Assembly: GCA_001600635.1 (NCBI GenBank)
Contig: BCKL01000016.1
Span: forward strand, 610,449-674,448
From: Leucosporidium creatinivorum
Lineage: Eukaryota; Basidiomycota; Microbotryomycetes; Leucosporidiales; Leucosporidiaceae
Direction: 5' to 3'
Length of the DNA stretch: 64,000 nucleotides
Made by a program: the position numbers and the translations under genes
Part shown: positions 32,901 through 42,814 of the stretch, one piece after another
Layout of the letters: every line of letters begins with the position of its first letter
How positions within the stretch are numbered: the first letter of the stretch is position 1
The notes under the pieces: generated by a model
Databases searched by the model: none
The model's input: the letters and a program-made list of their open reading frames with translations, nothing else
What the model was told of the DNA's origin: nothing

Positions 32901-33284
32901 AAGCGCTGGAGAAGGTGGGAGGGACGTTGAAGGTCAAGTTGGAGAAGAAGGATGGCGAGTGGAAGTATGATGAGGAGGTGAGTCGTTGGAGCCGAGTCTC
33001 GAGCTCGCCGAGCGGTCGCCTGACCTTCCTTCGTCTCTCTCGGACAGCGCCAAACGCTTTACATCCTCCACTCGGACCTCTCCCCCGGATTCATCCACTC
33101 GGTCGAGGTCTCCATTCAATGCCCCTTCTCCCTCCCTTCCCTCGGCCTCGGCAAGGACGGCGATCAGTTTGCCCTCGGCCTGCTGTGCATTCTCTTCGCG
33201 CTGGGCTGGGCTTTCTACGGTGAGATGGCGATGGAGGAGTTGAGGATGAGGGTGCCACCGTTGATGGAGGGAGGTTGGTTATGA
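29920..33284 (+). CDS. GH5 steryl-beta-glucosidase / glucocerebrosidase-like enzyme
   Basis: Large GH5 glycosidase of the fungal EGCrP2/Sgl1 type, which removes glucose from ergosteryl-glucoside or glucosylceramide. Fourteen exons: 29920-30215, 30292-30378, 30440-30644, 30734-31006, 31064-31167, 31228-31291, 31366-31559, 31659-31752, 31809-31937, 32006-32058, 32131-32325, 32413-32587, 32675-32977, 33048-33284; 802 aa. Motifs: GRSLLLHGANVSGLSKLP, GLTFLRLVIPWESLEHAGP, CYIDPHQDVWSRHTGGSGAP, acid/base Glu in VMNEPHRGY and nucleophile Glu in IIIGETGVPFDLN, then NLWNYNPLNNDKWGD. A hydrophobic patch (ALGLLCILFALGWAFY) lies near the C terminus and may be a membrane anchor. The substrate class is inferred from whole-length similarity to the family; sterol versus ceramide preference cannot be read from sequence. 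Confidence 0.88.
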
Positions 33285-33480
33285 GAGGCGCAGGATCAAG
33301 GGAACGAGTCGGAAGCGGGCTGTAGATACCCAAGAGACGAGCAGCAATACCTAGATCCATAATCGCCAGTATCAGGAACTGCGAGAGAGTGAGCGAGAGC
33401 CACTGGCAGCTGTTCGCCGACCTTAACGGCGAGCGCCGAAGCGATTCGAGTCGGGATGTGAGTGATATTGCGAGCGCTTC

Positions 33481-34206
33481 CTAAACAACCTTGGGTGCTG
33501 TAGGGGGTAACAGGTCAGCTCTGATCTACTTCCGAACAGCCACAGCGCTTCCACTCACCCAAACTAACGATCTTGCCCCACCCCCTACTCCTCAGCTCGG
33601 CCGCGACGACTCCACCAATCCTGTTGCCAATCATCTCCTTCTTGCTGTTGACGAGCACGGCGGCATTGTCGTCAAAGCGAACGTAGCGCCCGTCCGGTCG
33701 GCGTGTAGGGTACTTGGTCCTCACGACCACGGCGCGGCGAACGTCTCCTCGTCGGACCTTCTGAGCGTTGGAAGCGGCAGAGGCGGTCGTGGCGGTGGAG
33801 ATGGGCCGGGCGCGCTTGATGACCACAACAATCTCGTCTCCTGTAGACGTGTAGGTAGTTGCAGGAGGGCGGAAGGGGAGCCGAGAGCGGGAGTTTGTTG
33901 TGAAGGGGGAATCAGCGAGAGTTCGACGGGGAAAGCAGCAGGCTGCGCGGGCGCGGTCTGTAGGGCTACAGGGAGCGCTTCTGTACCTCTCAAGACCACT
34001 GAGAAATCGAAGCAAGCGACTCACCTATCCGAGCCATGCCGTGACCAGTTTTTACCTTGAGGACGTTCACGCACTCTGCTACCAGTGCTCCCGAGTTGTC
34101 AATGATGGCCTGTAGAATTGCAAGGTGTAGCGCATCAGCTGGGTGCTTGAGCGAGCCAAGAGGACGGCGAGAAAGAGCTGACCATGGTGGCCTTGAGTCC
34201 GAGCAT
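33481..34206 (-). CDS. MRPL38: Mitochondrial large-subunit ribosomal protein uL14m
   Basis: Exons 34183-34206, 34025-34109, 33559-33840 and 33481-33497 give 135 aa. The protein reads MLGLKATMAIIDNSGALVAE, VLKVKTGHGMARIGDEIVVV, QKVRRGDVRRAVVVRTKYPT, RFDDNAAVLVNSKKEMIGNR and RGWGKIVSLAPKVV. These are the IIDNSGA, GD-I-V-VIK, RGD-vvRT and DNA-vlvn elements of bacterial-type L14, which in fungi is the mitochondrial protein (yeast Mrpl38). It binds 23S-type rRNA and contacts the small subunit. First and last exons are 24 and 17 nt. The N terminus is short, as in bacterial L14, with no obvious presequence. Confidence 0.92.
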
Positions 34207-34544
34207 TTCGAGGTGGTCGTGAGAAGAGCTGAGGGTGAGGGTGTAGCTGTGTCGTAATACAGAGAGCGGTGGAGCTGAAGCGGAAGCGGGAGCTGTAGCG
34301 AGGCGAGATGTAGATACGAGGAGATGGGAGCAGCAAGAGCCGAGCAAGAGACGCCCCGCGTTTCGACGAGGAGAGCCGAACCTCGAGAATGGCCTACAGA
34401 TCGCGTCGAGACTTCGGGCGAGCTTCGCAGCTCCTAAAACACTTTCACCAAGCGTCAAGTCCGCTCACTTGCTCTGCAGAAGCATTCTCGGCGCTAAAGC
34501 TCTCGGTTCGCCTCCGCCGAAGCACGACCCAGTACAACATCGAA
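34207..34544. other. Intergenic, upstream of the uL14m gene
   Basis: These 338 bases lie between the uL14m start and the MET8 stop, both on the minus strand, and should contain the uL14m promoter. No feature can be supported beyond that. Confidence 0.45.
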
Positions 34545-35471
34545 TCAATTCCATCTCCTCATCACCGCCGCTGTAGCTACTACACCAGCCGTCAACCCGA
34601 GCAAGAACCCGCTGCTAGTCAGCAGGAAGGGGCACCTCGAAGCCTTTCCGTCTGGGCTGTCCCTCGCCGGGCACTTGCCGACTCCCAGCTTGCTCGCCGC
34701 CTTGCCCAGCACACCCGCGTTGACGTCCCAGTACCCCTTGGCAATGTTGTCCTCCCATCCATCCAGCACCTCTTCCCTCATCCTGTCGTCCATCTCGGCC
34801 AGCTCGGCCAAGCTCCACTTGTCGCACACCCTAATCATCCAATCCATCCTCCTTGCAATCGTCGCCGTATCCTTGCCACTCGCAATCTTCCTCAACTGCC
34901 CCCTCAGAGCTCCCACACTCTCAATCGCATCCCCCACCTTGTCCGGCAGCGTCCCTTCAATCGCCCTTCGCACTCGGTTGGCGATCCTCGGACCCTTCCC
35001 TCCCGTCGAGACCATGATCTGTAGGGGTCCTCGGCGCACGATGGAGCCAAAGTAAAAGTCGCACTCGGGCGGCACGTCGGCGACGTTGACGGGGATCCTT
35101 CGAGTCCGGCACATCTCGCAGATGCGAGACGAGAGGCCAATCTCGTCGATGGCGGTGAGGACCATCTCCATGCCCTCGAGGTCGGACTCGCCGGCAAATA
35201 CTCGGTCGATGTAGGTGAGGGAAGGGGTGGCGCCTTCTTCAGAGGGAGTGGTGAGGGCGGCGTCGGCGATTCGGCTGGCGACTTCGGGCGAGAGGTTCGA
35301 GGAGGGGGCGATGAGGGTGACGAGAGCGTTGGCGTTTAGCAAGGCGGAGAGGCGACCTGCAGCGACGACTCCACCTCCGACGACCAAAGTCCGCTTGTTC
35401 TTGATCTGCCAAGCGACGATGAGGGATGCGCCGGGCTGGATCGCCGGGAATTCCTCGTTCTTGGTCGACAT
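34545..35471 (-). CDS. MET8: Siroheme synthase: precorrin-2 dehydrogenase / sirohydrochlorin ferrochelatase
   Basis: Single coding exon, 308 aa. The enzyme makes siroheme for sulfite (and nitrite) reductase by NAD-dependent oxidation of precorrin-2 followed by iron insertion. The Rossmann motif is TLVVGGGVVAAGRLSALLNA. The conserved catalytic Asp of Met8 is in PVNVADVPPECDFYF. The glycine-rich MVSTGGKGPRIANRVRRAIE motif and the WSLAELAEMDDRM dimer region are present. Unlike the roughly 274-aa yeast protein, it ends in a hydrophobic segment (FLLTSSGFLLGLTAGVVATA) followed by MRRWN, which looks like a C-terminal tail anchor. Two leader introns upstream are suggested by splice signals. Confidence 0.92.
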   Translation of the reverse strand: MSTKNEEFPAIQPGASLIVAWQIKNKRTLVVGGGVVAAGRLSALLNANALVTLIAPSSNLSPEVASRIADAALTTPSEEGATPSLTYIDRVFAGESDLEGMEMVLTAIDEIGLSSRICEMCRTRRIPVNVADVPPECDFYFGSIVRRGPLQIMVSTGGKGPRIANRVRRAIEGTLPDKVGDAIESVGALRGQLRKIASGKDTATIARRMDWMIRVCDKWSLAELAEMDDRMREEVLDGWEDNIAKGYWDVNAGVLGKAASKLGVGKCPARDSPDGKASRCPFLLTSSGFLLGLTAGVVATAAVMRRWN

Positions 35472-36484
35472 GTTGCTGTGAGGGGGCTGGCGGAAGTTGG
35501 AAAGTTAGCATGTACAGTTTGGTGCCCAGTAACGAGGCTGCAGCGACATACTGAGGATGGGTTCGGCGGGAGAGCGAAAGGAGCGATTTAAAGCTGGGGC
35601 GAGCCTGCGAGGAGTTGGCGAATCAGCGGGAGCAGTACGATATGTAAAGTATCAGTGTAAACTGACCTTTGATGCAGGCGGCGAGCTTGAGGTCTCTGGA
35701 GAGCCTGCGAGAGCCGAACGATAGGTCAGCTTGCGAAGCTGCGATTCTTGCGCCTGGTAGACTACGGGACCAGCCAGCAGCAGCATAGACTCTTGTATGA
35801 GCTGTGTCGCGTGCTCTGCCTTGCCTTCCTCCCACTGCGGCGCACCCTCGTGTAGATCGAAGAGATGAGCTCACCTGGCGAGAAGCGAGAGAGGCAGCCG
35901 GAGAGAGTAGCAAGCAGTAGGCGTCTCTGGTGGTGAGGAGGAGTGTACTCGACGGCTGCAGCGACTTCTGTTGACGGCTGCTCAGACGAGAGATGAGGAC
36001 GGAGGCAAGCTGCGACGCTCTCTTTCTCCCGCCTTTCACTCGTCCAAGCTCATTTCTCGACGTTCGCTTCGTTGCTGGACTACAAGAGCTCAGGAGTCGT
36101 TCAGCTGCTCAGGATCACTATTCGCAGCTCGTCACCTTCGCCGTCTCGTCGCTTGCTCAGACCGGAAGCTTAGGACGTGCTCGTGCTTGTGCTGCTGCCT
36201 GCGCTACAGTCAAGAAGTGAGGTTCTGAAGGTGAGTCTACCTACTGTAAGCCGCTGCCGTACGGAGCGCGAGTTCCCCTGCAGCAAGGGAGCTAGCTGGC
36301 CGAGGAAGGCTCGAGGGCTCGTCCTGTAGCCGAAGCTGACCTCACTTCTCTTCGCACAGTCAAGCTACTCTCTCTCGAAGCTCTCCTCTTCCCCTGCTAC
36401 CGACTCTCCTCGCCGCCTCGCTGAAGCTCAGCCCTCTCCAGCTCCCTGCCTCATCTCGCCGAGCCCCTCCCCTCCTCGCTCGCT
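35472..36484. promoter_or_regulatory. Divergent region with leader introns, MET8 / F-box gene
   Basis: A 1013-bp head-to-head region. On the MET8 side, probable leader introns are 35487-35551 (GTATGT donor, GCTAAC branch, GCCAG acceptor) and about 35610-35668. On the F-box side, a probable leader intron runs 36231-36359 (GTGAGT donor, GCTGACC branch, CGCACAG acceptor). These leave a core of a few hundred bases for both promoters. No coding exon is supported. Confidence 0.5.
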
Positions 36485-37540
36485 ATGGACAGCATCCCCA
36501 TCGAAACGTTGACGACCATCATCGGCATGGCGGGAGAAATCCCCGATGGATGCGGAAAAGGTCTCTGGAGTCTTCGATACCGCACGCTTCGCTTCTGCGC
36601 CCTCGTCGCTCGGCGTTGGCGAGCTGTCGCACAGGAGGAGCTCTGGCGTCGCCTGCAGATCAACGGCACGCCGCAGTGGAAGCTCGTAATGGAGAACGTG
36701 GACGACAGAGCTCGCTTTATTATGGAAGCGTGTCTCATCACTACGGGGGCCGAGGCGGCAGTCCTTCTCGCGCAGTGCATCTCGATACGCCGCCTGCTGC
36801 TCGTCTGCTCGGACGATTTTGACGCCTGGTTCTTTCGCTTCCCGAGCTTATCGCGTAAGTCTTCGTTGTTGTGCTTCAACCTCTTGCGGGCGAAGCTCAC
36901 CTTGACTCGTACAGGCTTGCTCGACCTTGGGATTAACTGTCGATTGAGATCCAAGTCCGAGCTCCCGCCATCTTTCCGCCTTCACTCTCTGAGCTCCTTC
37001 AAGACCTACAACTCCATGTGCGGGCGCGTCGGAACGCTTAACATACCTCCCGCTCTTCTCATTGCCTCAGTTCCCACCTTGACCCGTCTGATCCTTCCCA
37101 CAATGCACGATGTAGCTGTTGGGGCATGCGCGGCCCTCGAAAGGGCTGCGCCCACTCTCAGGTACTTACAGGCGGGAACGTACATTAGCTCACCGGGCTA
37201 TCACAACTCGCTCATCAAGATGGACGCGCTCACCGAGCTCCGACTCTTTGGCGATGTGAGCTTGGTGCGCGAAGTCCTCGAGCTTTTGCCAGCGACCCTC
37301 GATCAACTTGCGGTGACCCATGGAAAGCAGTCGTCCGGGCTGGTTGCGCGCATCCGTGGCATCAGCAATAGCCACCCTGAGCCCGACTACACCCCTCTCA
37401 TCGCCTGCCTCGACCTCCCGGCCACGAGTCGCTTGAAAAGGCTGATCCTCATCTATAAAGAAGGTCAACAGAATGCAGCATGGTGGTTGCCGATCTTCAG
37501 AGCTTGCACGGCGCGTGGTGCTTTCCTGTACCGAGCTTGA
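36485..37540 (+). CDS. F-box-like protein, probably cut short by a frameshift
   Basis: Exons 36485-36854 and 36915-37540 give 331 aa. The N terminus is an F-box: MDSIPIETLTTIIGMAGEIP followed by LRFCALVARRWRAVAQEELW. The body has LRR-like stretches (LPSVPTLTRLILPTM-type, MDALTELRLFGDV, LEREAPTLRYLQ-like). F-box proteins recruit substrates to SCF ubiquitin ligases. The 60-nt intron 36855-36914 is open in frame and would add 20 residues if kept; good donor and acceptor favour splicing. The reading frame ends at 37538-37540. The next bases continue an open, protein-like frame offset by one base, followed by a clean intron, so the gene is probably longer than this frame. Confidence 0.75.
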   Translation: MDSIPIETLTTIIGMAGEIPDGCGKGLWSLRYRTLRFCALVARRWRAVAQEELWRRLQINGTPQWKLVMENVDDRARFIMEACLITTGAEAAVLLAQCISIRRLLLVCSDDFDAWFFRFPSLSRKSSLLCFNLLRAKLTLTRTGLLDLGINCRLRSKSELPPSFRLHSLSSFKTYNSMCGRVGTLNIPPALLIASVPTLTRLILPTMHDVAVGACAALERAAPTLRYLQAGTYISSPGYHNSLIKMDALTELRLFGDVSLVREVLELLPATLDQLAVTHGKQSSGLVARIRGISNSHPEPDYTPLIACLDLPATSRLKRLILIYKEGQQNAAWWLPIFRACTARGAFLYRA

Positions 37541-38109
37541 TCGGAGCGGAAGTGAGTGGTGCTCGTCTCGACCGAGGCAGCGAGCTGACAGCTTGCCTTT
37601 CTGCAGTTCTTGAGCGGCTCGTGCGATGCGTGTCTGATACTCGTAGTTCGCTTTGCGATGTACAGCTGTGCTTTTCCCGAAGCCTTGGCAGCGTGCGAGA
37701 CGGCGAGCGATTTTTGAGCAGCGCCGAGCAGGGAGCTGGCGTCTCGCTCGTTCCGTGCTACTTTGGCTCCCTAGAGTCGAGTCTCGCCGCTTTCCTAGCT
37801 ACCTCAAAGTCCTTGCCTCTCGCAAAGCTTGCACAAACGTTCCCTAGTCGGCTGCAGGCAGAGCTCCGCCGAGGAGAGGAGGCGAACCCTTCGCTCATCT
37901 CGGAGTACCCGCCGAGCAAGGGCTGGTCACTGGGGATGGACTACATAAGCGTTTACGATGCTATGCCACGACTGAAGCATCCCCGCTGCCGGCGCTCCAT
38001 GCGACTGACTCAAGGGTTGTCCTCCTCCGTCTCGCTCCTTCTGCTTACTCTCGAATCATGTCGTACGGGACACACACCATCGCGCGGAATGGCACACAAG
38101 AACGCCTAG
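37541..38109 (+). pseudogene. Likely out-of-frame remainder of the F-box gene
   Basis: From about 37500, a frame one base ahead of the F-box frame reads VVLSCTELDRSG up to a GTGAGT donor. An intron 37552-37606 (with CGAGCTGACAG branch and TTTCTGCAG acceptor) joins it in phase to ILERLVRCVSDTRSSLCDV and onward to about 38109. This is the expected continuation of an F-box/LRR protein after FRACTARG. Two strong splice signals would have no purpose if the upstream gene truly ended at 37540. The end at 38109 overlaps the aldolase start at 38058, so the true 3' end may be earlier. A sequencing error or a real frameshift both explain it. Confidence 0.55.
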
Positions 38110-39457
38110 GACTCTGGCCTGCTCTCGAGAAGGCGCGTCCTGCGGTGGGGGCAGGGAGGAAGCCGGTCGTCGGTGAGTCGCTGTGCGTGGCCCTTCGTAG
38201 AGCACAGGGAGCTACAGAACGTACCTCACTTGCTAATTCGCTGCCCTACAGGATCCTGGCTCATGCTCCCCGGCGCAAGTCTCGCTCGAATGACCGCTCT
38301 GATGGGCTACGACTTCGTCCTCGTCGATTGCGAGCATGGTAACAGTGAGTACATCCGCAGACGTCTCAACATCAACTCAAGCTAATCTCCGCGCTACAGT
38401 CGCCGACACGGAGATGCACGCCTGCGTTGGAGCCGTCGCCTCGGCGGGCTCGTCGCCGATTGTTCGGATCCCAGCCCCCGAGAACTGGATGGTCAAGCGT
38501 GCACTAGATGCAGGCGCTCATGGGATCCTCTGTCCCATGATGGGGACCGCGGTGAGCTCGTGCTATTCGCAAGCTCTCGTATGACTGGCTGACCCTCTCG
38601 GTGCTCGCAGGATGAAGCTCGGCGATTCGTTTCCTACTGCAAGTTCCCGGTTCCAAAGGCTAGCCTCGCGAAAGATCCAACTCTGATCTCCGGTGAGTAT
38701 ACGTACTTGACTGCCTTGCCTTGAGCTCGTCGTTGACGCCCCTCCTCCGTTCAGGCATTCGCGGCGCCGGCTCGCCGTTCGCGCCTCAAGTCTTTGGCCA
38801 AACTCTCCCCGACTACATAGCATCTGCAAACCGCAACACCTTTGTCGGTGTACAGATTGAGACGGTGGAAGGTCTGGAGAACTGCGAGGAGATTGCCCAG
38901 GTCGAAGGCGTCGGTGAGCTCTTATTCGGCGTTCATTTCGTCAAGCCGGCTACCCAGCGTCGAGGCCCTCACTGACCTCGCTATCTCATCTCAGATCTGC
39001 TCTTCGTCGGTCCTAATGACCTAGCGTCGTCCATGGGATACCCTGCAACAGAACACGCCTCTATCCCCGAGGTGCAAGAAGCCATCGCTCGGGTTCTCGC
39101 GGCTTGCCAGGCGGCGGGCAAGTTTGCTGGAATGGTGAGAATCCTCCTTCATCGTTATCTCTGTAGCTGCCTCGATTCCATCGCTTTATCGCTGACCTCT
39201 GCGTGATCGCTCAGTTCTGCACATCCGCCGAGCAGGTTCAGGCGCGCTTCGAGCAAGGCTGTAGGTACTGGCTCCCGCTCGACAGCTCTGAGCTAATCCC
39301 TGTTTCTGTCGCAGTCGACATCATGAACCTCGGCGCTGATGGTGAGGTGGATAGAACGTCTCGGCGAAGGCTCGGCTGACCCCCCTCTCCCTCGGCAGTC
39401 GTCGCCATTGGAGCTTGGAACGCGGGAGAGCTCGGCAAGCTGAGTAATATTATGTGA
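38058..39457 (+). CDS. HpcH/HpaI-type aldolase
   Basis: Class II pyruvate aldolase fold, usually cleaving 4-hydroxy-2-oxo acids to pyruvate or glyoxylate and an aldehyde. Nine exons (38058-38172, 38252-38344, 38400-38551, 38611-38692, 38755-38913, 38995-39134, 39215-39260, 39315-39341, 39399-39457) give 290 aa. Motifs: GSWLMLPGASLARMTALMGY, FVLVDCEHGN, VRIPAPENWMVKRALDAGAH, GILCPMM, then QIETVEGLENCEEIAQVEG with the metal-binding Glu and LLFVGPNDLASSMG with the metal-binding Asp. The C terminus ends DIMNLGADVVAIGAWN. The natural substrate cannot be told. The start at 38058 overlaps the possible tail of the F-box gene. Confidence 0.9.
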
Positions 39458-39949
39458 TAGACCTGCTGCAAGCTTGATGTACAGCAGCACGACTCGCTGC
39501 GTAAGTCGACTCTGCGCTCCCTGCTCTTGCGCTCCCCGCTCTTCTCGTCTCCACTCGCACACCGTCGAAACCTCTAGAGTCTCGTTCAAGCTCGTCTACA
39601 AGTACATCACAGCTCTACGACACCTCGTAGCCACCTACAAGGCCTCGTCTCGCGCCTCTTCGCCTGCCCAAACTTTCTCTCGTCGGCAAGGTGAGCCCGC
39701 AACGCTAGCCAGACGCTATAGACCTGCACTGACCTTCGACCGCTATTCACAGACCTCCCCTGCTCCTTCACCGCCCCTCGCAACCCTCCAGCAACACTGT
39801 GAGTAGCGTCTTTTCTCTCTGCGGTCACCAGAGCACTCTTTCGCTGGTCTTGCTGGCTTCCAGCGGGCTTGTAGCGGGAGACTGCTCTGGTGCAGGGGAA
39901 CGGCATTCGAACGCAGAGCACACCGCTGACTCTTGTACGCTGCAGAACC
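39458..39949. other. Intergenic with leader intron of the TSR2-like gene
   Basis: These 492 bases lie between the aldolase and the TSR2-like gene. Introns seem to interrupt the leader: one near 39690-39752 (GTGAGC donor, CTGACC branch, CACAG acceptor) and one near 39797-39944 (GTGAGT donor, CGCTGAC branch, CTGCAG acceptor, ending six bases before the ATG). No coding exon is supported. Confidence 0.5.
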
Positions 39950-40582
39950 ATGGCAGCCCCCGCTCCCTCCGTCCCCGATCTCGCTCTCCCTACCTTCGCC
40001 AAGAGCACCATCGACATCCTTCACGTCTGGCCTGCGCTTCGCATTGCCATCAGCCAGGGATGGGGAGGTGCTGAGGGCAGGATTCACCTCGCCGAGGACA
40101 TCGTCGACCTCTTCTACACCACGGCCGCCGAAGCCGTCTCCGAGACTGCGACCATCACCGCCGAGACGGCTCTTGTACCCGACCAGGACGACATTGAAGC
40201 CGTTCTGCTCCACGTCCTCAGTCACGCCTTCAACATCACTCTTGAGGACGGCAGCGAGGCCACCATCGCCAAGGACCTTACCGCTCTGTGGAAGGAGTGT
40301 GTCACTAGGGTCACCACCCCTCCCCCGCATCAGCCCAGCATGATTGAGCGTTTCGCCGAGGCTGCGACCAAGGCCAAGGCCGAGGATGGAGTGCAGCGCT
40401 ACGGCGCTCAGCGGGGAGGAGACGACGAGAGCGATAGCGATGATGAGAGCGGGGAGGATAGCGACGAGGAGATGGAGGGCGTAGAGGAGACACCTGTAGC
40501 AAGCAATAGTCGGCCGAAGGAGGAGCCCGTCGTCGATGAGGATGGCTTCCAGATGGTGCCGAAGAAGGGAGGAAGGAGGTAG
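39950..40582 (+). CDS. TSR2: Tsr2-like pre-rRNA processing protein / eS26 escort
   Basis: Single coding exon, 210 aa. Tsr2 carries ribosomal protein eS26 to the pre-40S particle and is needed for 20S pre-rRNA processing. The conserved helical domain is visible: FAKSTIDILHVWPALRIAIS, QGWGG, then LAEDIVDLFYTTAAEAVSE and DDIEAVLLHVLSHAFNITLE. A 'lw..c' helix LTALWKECVTRV follows. The C-terminal third is highly acidic (DDESDSDDESGEDSDEEMEG) and ends DEDGFQMVPKKGGRR, the typical 'DGFxxV' end of Tsr2. The ATG is preceded by AACC directly after a leader-intron acceptor. Confidence 0.9.
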   Translation: MAAPAPSVPDLALPTFAKSTIDILHVWPALRIAISQGWGGAEGRIHLAEDIVDLFYTTAAEAVSETATITAETALVPDQDDIEAVLLHVLSHAFNITLEDGSEATIAKDLTALWKECVTRVTTPPPHQPSMIERFAEAATKAKAEDGVQRYGAQRGGDDESDSDDESGEDSDEEMEGVEETPVASNSRPKEEPVVDEDGFQMVPKKGGRR

Positions 40583-40846
40583 TGCGCTCGGCTTTGTACA
40601 TTGGGGATGAACGCTGTGGTATAGGACTTGCAACAGTATATCCACTCGAGATGAGTCTTCTTGATAGCTCACTTGATGCGGATGAAGCGCCACGAAAGGA
40701 GAGCTTCCGCCCTCTCAGCATCGCCGAGAAGATAGCGAGAAGAGATTGGCATGCACTGGAAGCGAGCAGAACCGCTCAGCGAAAGCAAAGAAACGCCGAA
40801 GAGGTTTCTTGCTCGCTCTTTTTCTCCTCCGTACCTCTCGAGCAAC

Positions 40847-41195
40847 ATGGAGGTGAGCTCTCTGAAGGCAGCTCGGCGGTTCGGCGCTGACAGTCGGTCG
40901 CTCACCGCAGCAGTACAAGTCCCTCGACCTGCCCATCTCTACCACTTCCGCACTACCTGGTCACCAGCTGAGCGACACTACAGGGATCGTCGCCGGCTCA
41001 CACGCTACACCACTTCCCTCCGCTATCGTCGACCTTCCCCTCTCCATCGCCGAGTACAAGGAGCTCGCCCTCAAGGACCTCGTAACTAGAGCCAAAGCTT
41101 CTGGAGCAAGCGGGGTGATTGACGTTGAGTTTGAGGTGCGAGTGGTGGCTAGCGGAGTCGGAGTTTTGACGATGCAGGACTTGCTCGGTGCTTGA
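40847..41195 (+). CDS. YbjQ/UPF0145-like protein
   Basis: Exons 40847-40852 (6 nt, coding only Met-Glu) and 40911-41195 give 96 aa. The core reads LDLPISTTSALPGHQLSDTT, GIVAGSHATPLP, LSIAEYKELALKDLVTRAK, ASGASGVIDVEFEVR and LTMQDLLG. This follows the YbjQ pattern: a TT-x-lpG strand, a GiV-G turn, a helix of 'R..al..m...A...GAnaVigv.f' and a closing strand. YbjQ proteins are small oligomeric beta-rich proteins of unknown function, widespread in bacteria and patchy in fungi. The acceptor can be CCGCAG or CAGCAG (adjacent NAGNAG), so residue 3 may or may not be Gln. Confidence 0.75.
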
Positions 41196-41486
41196 GTGCA
41201 GTTGGTAACTTGGTAACGAAGTTCGGCGCACACCGCGGAAGAGCAGAAGCTAAAAGAGAAACGTCTAGAGCAGCTCAAGTATATGTGTTGTATCGGTTAA
41301 CGCGAGAAGAAGCGCAGAGCCAATCGAAGCAGACTGAGGTGCCGCGAGTTGCTGGCCCTGCTCGGCGCCGCTCGGTGATCGCAGCCCGGCGTCACACTCT
41401 CGCTTTCTCGGCATTGGACGAGACTGAAGAAGCATAACCATTACTCAAGCCGAAGTATTGAAAGCTAAATAAGCACCTCGAGGTCC

Positions 41487-42814
41487 TCACTGGTCCAAGC
41501 TGCTCCAATCGGACTTGGCGACGAGCTGCTTCCAAGTGCCGACGGGCTGAGCGAGCGAGGCCTGGGAAGGTCCGATGTCGGCGCCTCCGTAGTATCCATA
41601 GTCCTGGAAGTAGGCGAACATCTCGTACATCTCCTCGCCGAGACATTTGGGCATGAAGCTGAGGAAGACCTCAGCCGGGATCTGCTGGAAGGTGGCGGGC
41701 TTGCCGGTGACTGTGTGGGGAAGACGGTCAGCTCGGCGCAAGTCCTCCGACCTTGAGAGAGATTCAACTCACCCGTGCTCCACTGCTTGACCATCTCCTC
41801 GAGAGTAAGCTCTTCCGAAGCGGCGTAGACGATCGATCCAGCGCCGAAGTTGGGCGATTCGATGGCCTCGCGGACGTATGCGCCGTAGTCCTCGCCGGGG
41901 TTGAGGAGAGAGATGACCGTCTTGGGTGAGACGGGGAGACACATGGCGATGGAGCCGTCGGCTTGCTGTAGGAGGAGGAGAAGCTCAGCAAAGCGTCGAG
42001 GCAGCTGAAGAGGGCAAGATTCGCACCTTCTGAGGAGCACAGTTGGTAGTAAAGTTGCTGGAGTAGCAGCCTGCAGATTGAGAGCCAAGTGAGTGCATGA
42101 GCAGCGTATTGGCCGGTCGAAAGGGCGGGACGGCTCGGCAGAGGACTCGGCGGATGAGTTGAGAAGCGCAGGGGGTAGCAGGAGCACGGCGAGACGTACC
42201 AGGCTGCACGATAGCGAGAGGAACTCCACTCGACTTGGCGTACTCGGTGATGGCGGCCTGCGACAGGGGACGACCGAGCTCGGCGATGTCAGCTACGTCG
42301 CTCAGATCGCCCGGAGAAGCATTAGACGCACCTTGGAGTCAAAGTGGTGAACCTTGTCGTACTTTCCATCAGAAAGCTTCTTGACGGGCTCGAGTCCCGA
42401 CCAGATGAGGAGCTCGACTCCGGCCTCCTTCGCAGCGTCGACGATGGCCTTGCCGTCGGTCATCTCCTTCGCCATGGACTGGTGCTCCCAGTAGTTGGTC
42501 ACTGTAGGTAATTCGTCGAAGTCAGTTGCTGCCCCGAGGTCCTCTTCCCGCTACGAGGTCTCCTCACCGGCGAAGACCATCTGAGCGCCCTTGAACAAGC
42601 GCTGGAGGTCCTCAGGCTTGCTGACATCTCCTTGGACCACAGTACATCCCTTCTCGTCGAGAGCTTGGGCGGCGGGCTTAGTCGAATCGCGCGTAACGGC
42701 GTGGATCTGGTACGAGCGCTCGGAGCGCACGAGAGCTGAGACGACCGATCCGCCCTGCAGTCCAGTCGCTCCGATGACGACGAAGATGGGTCCTTCAGTG
42801 GTAGATGCGACCAT
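41487..42814 (-). CDS. NmrA-like NAD(P)-binding protein
   Basis: Exons 42568-42814, 42332-42501, 42200-42257, 42027-42070, 41773-41965 and 41487-41710 give 311 aa. The Rossmann N terminus reads IFVVIGATGLQGGSVVSALV (GxTGxQG, as in NmrA/HSCARG). It is followed by HAVTRDSTKPAAQ, VQGDVSKPEDLQRLFKGAQM and VFAVTNYWEH. Further family features are IVDAAKEAGVELLIWSGLEP and KAAITEYAKSSGVPLAIVQP. Such proteins sense the NAD(P)/NAD(P)H ratio and often regulate other proteins; many lack the catalytic Tyr, and I see none clearly placed here. No partner can be named. Confidence 0.9.
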
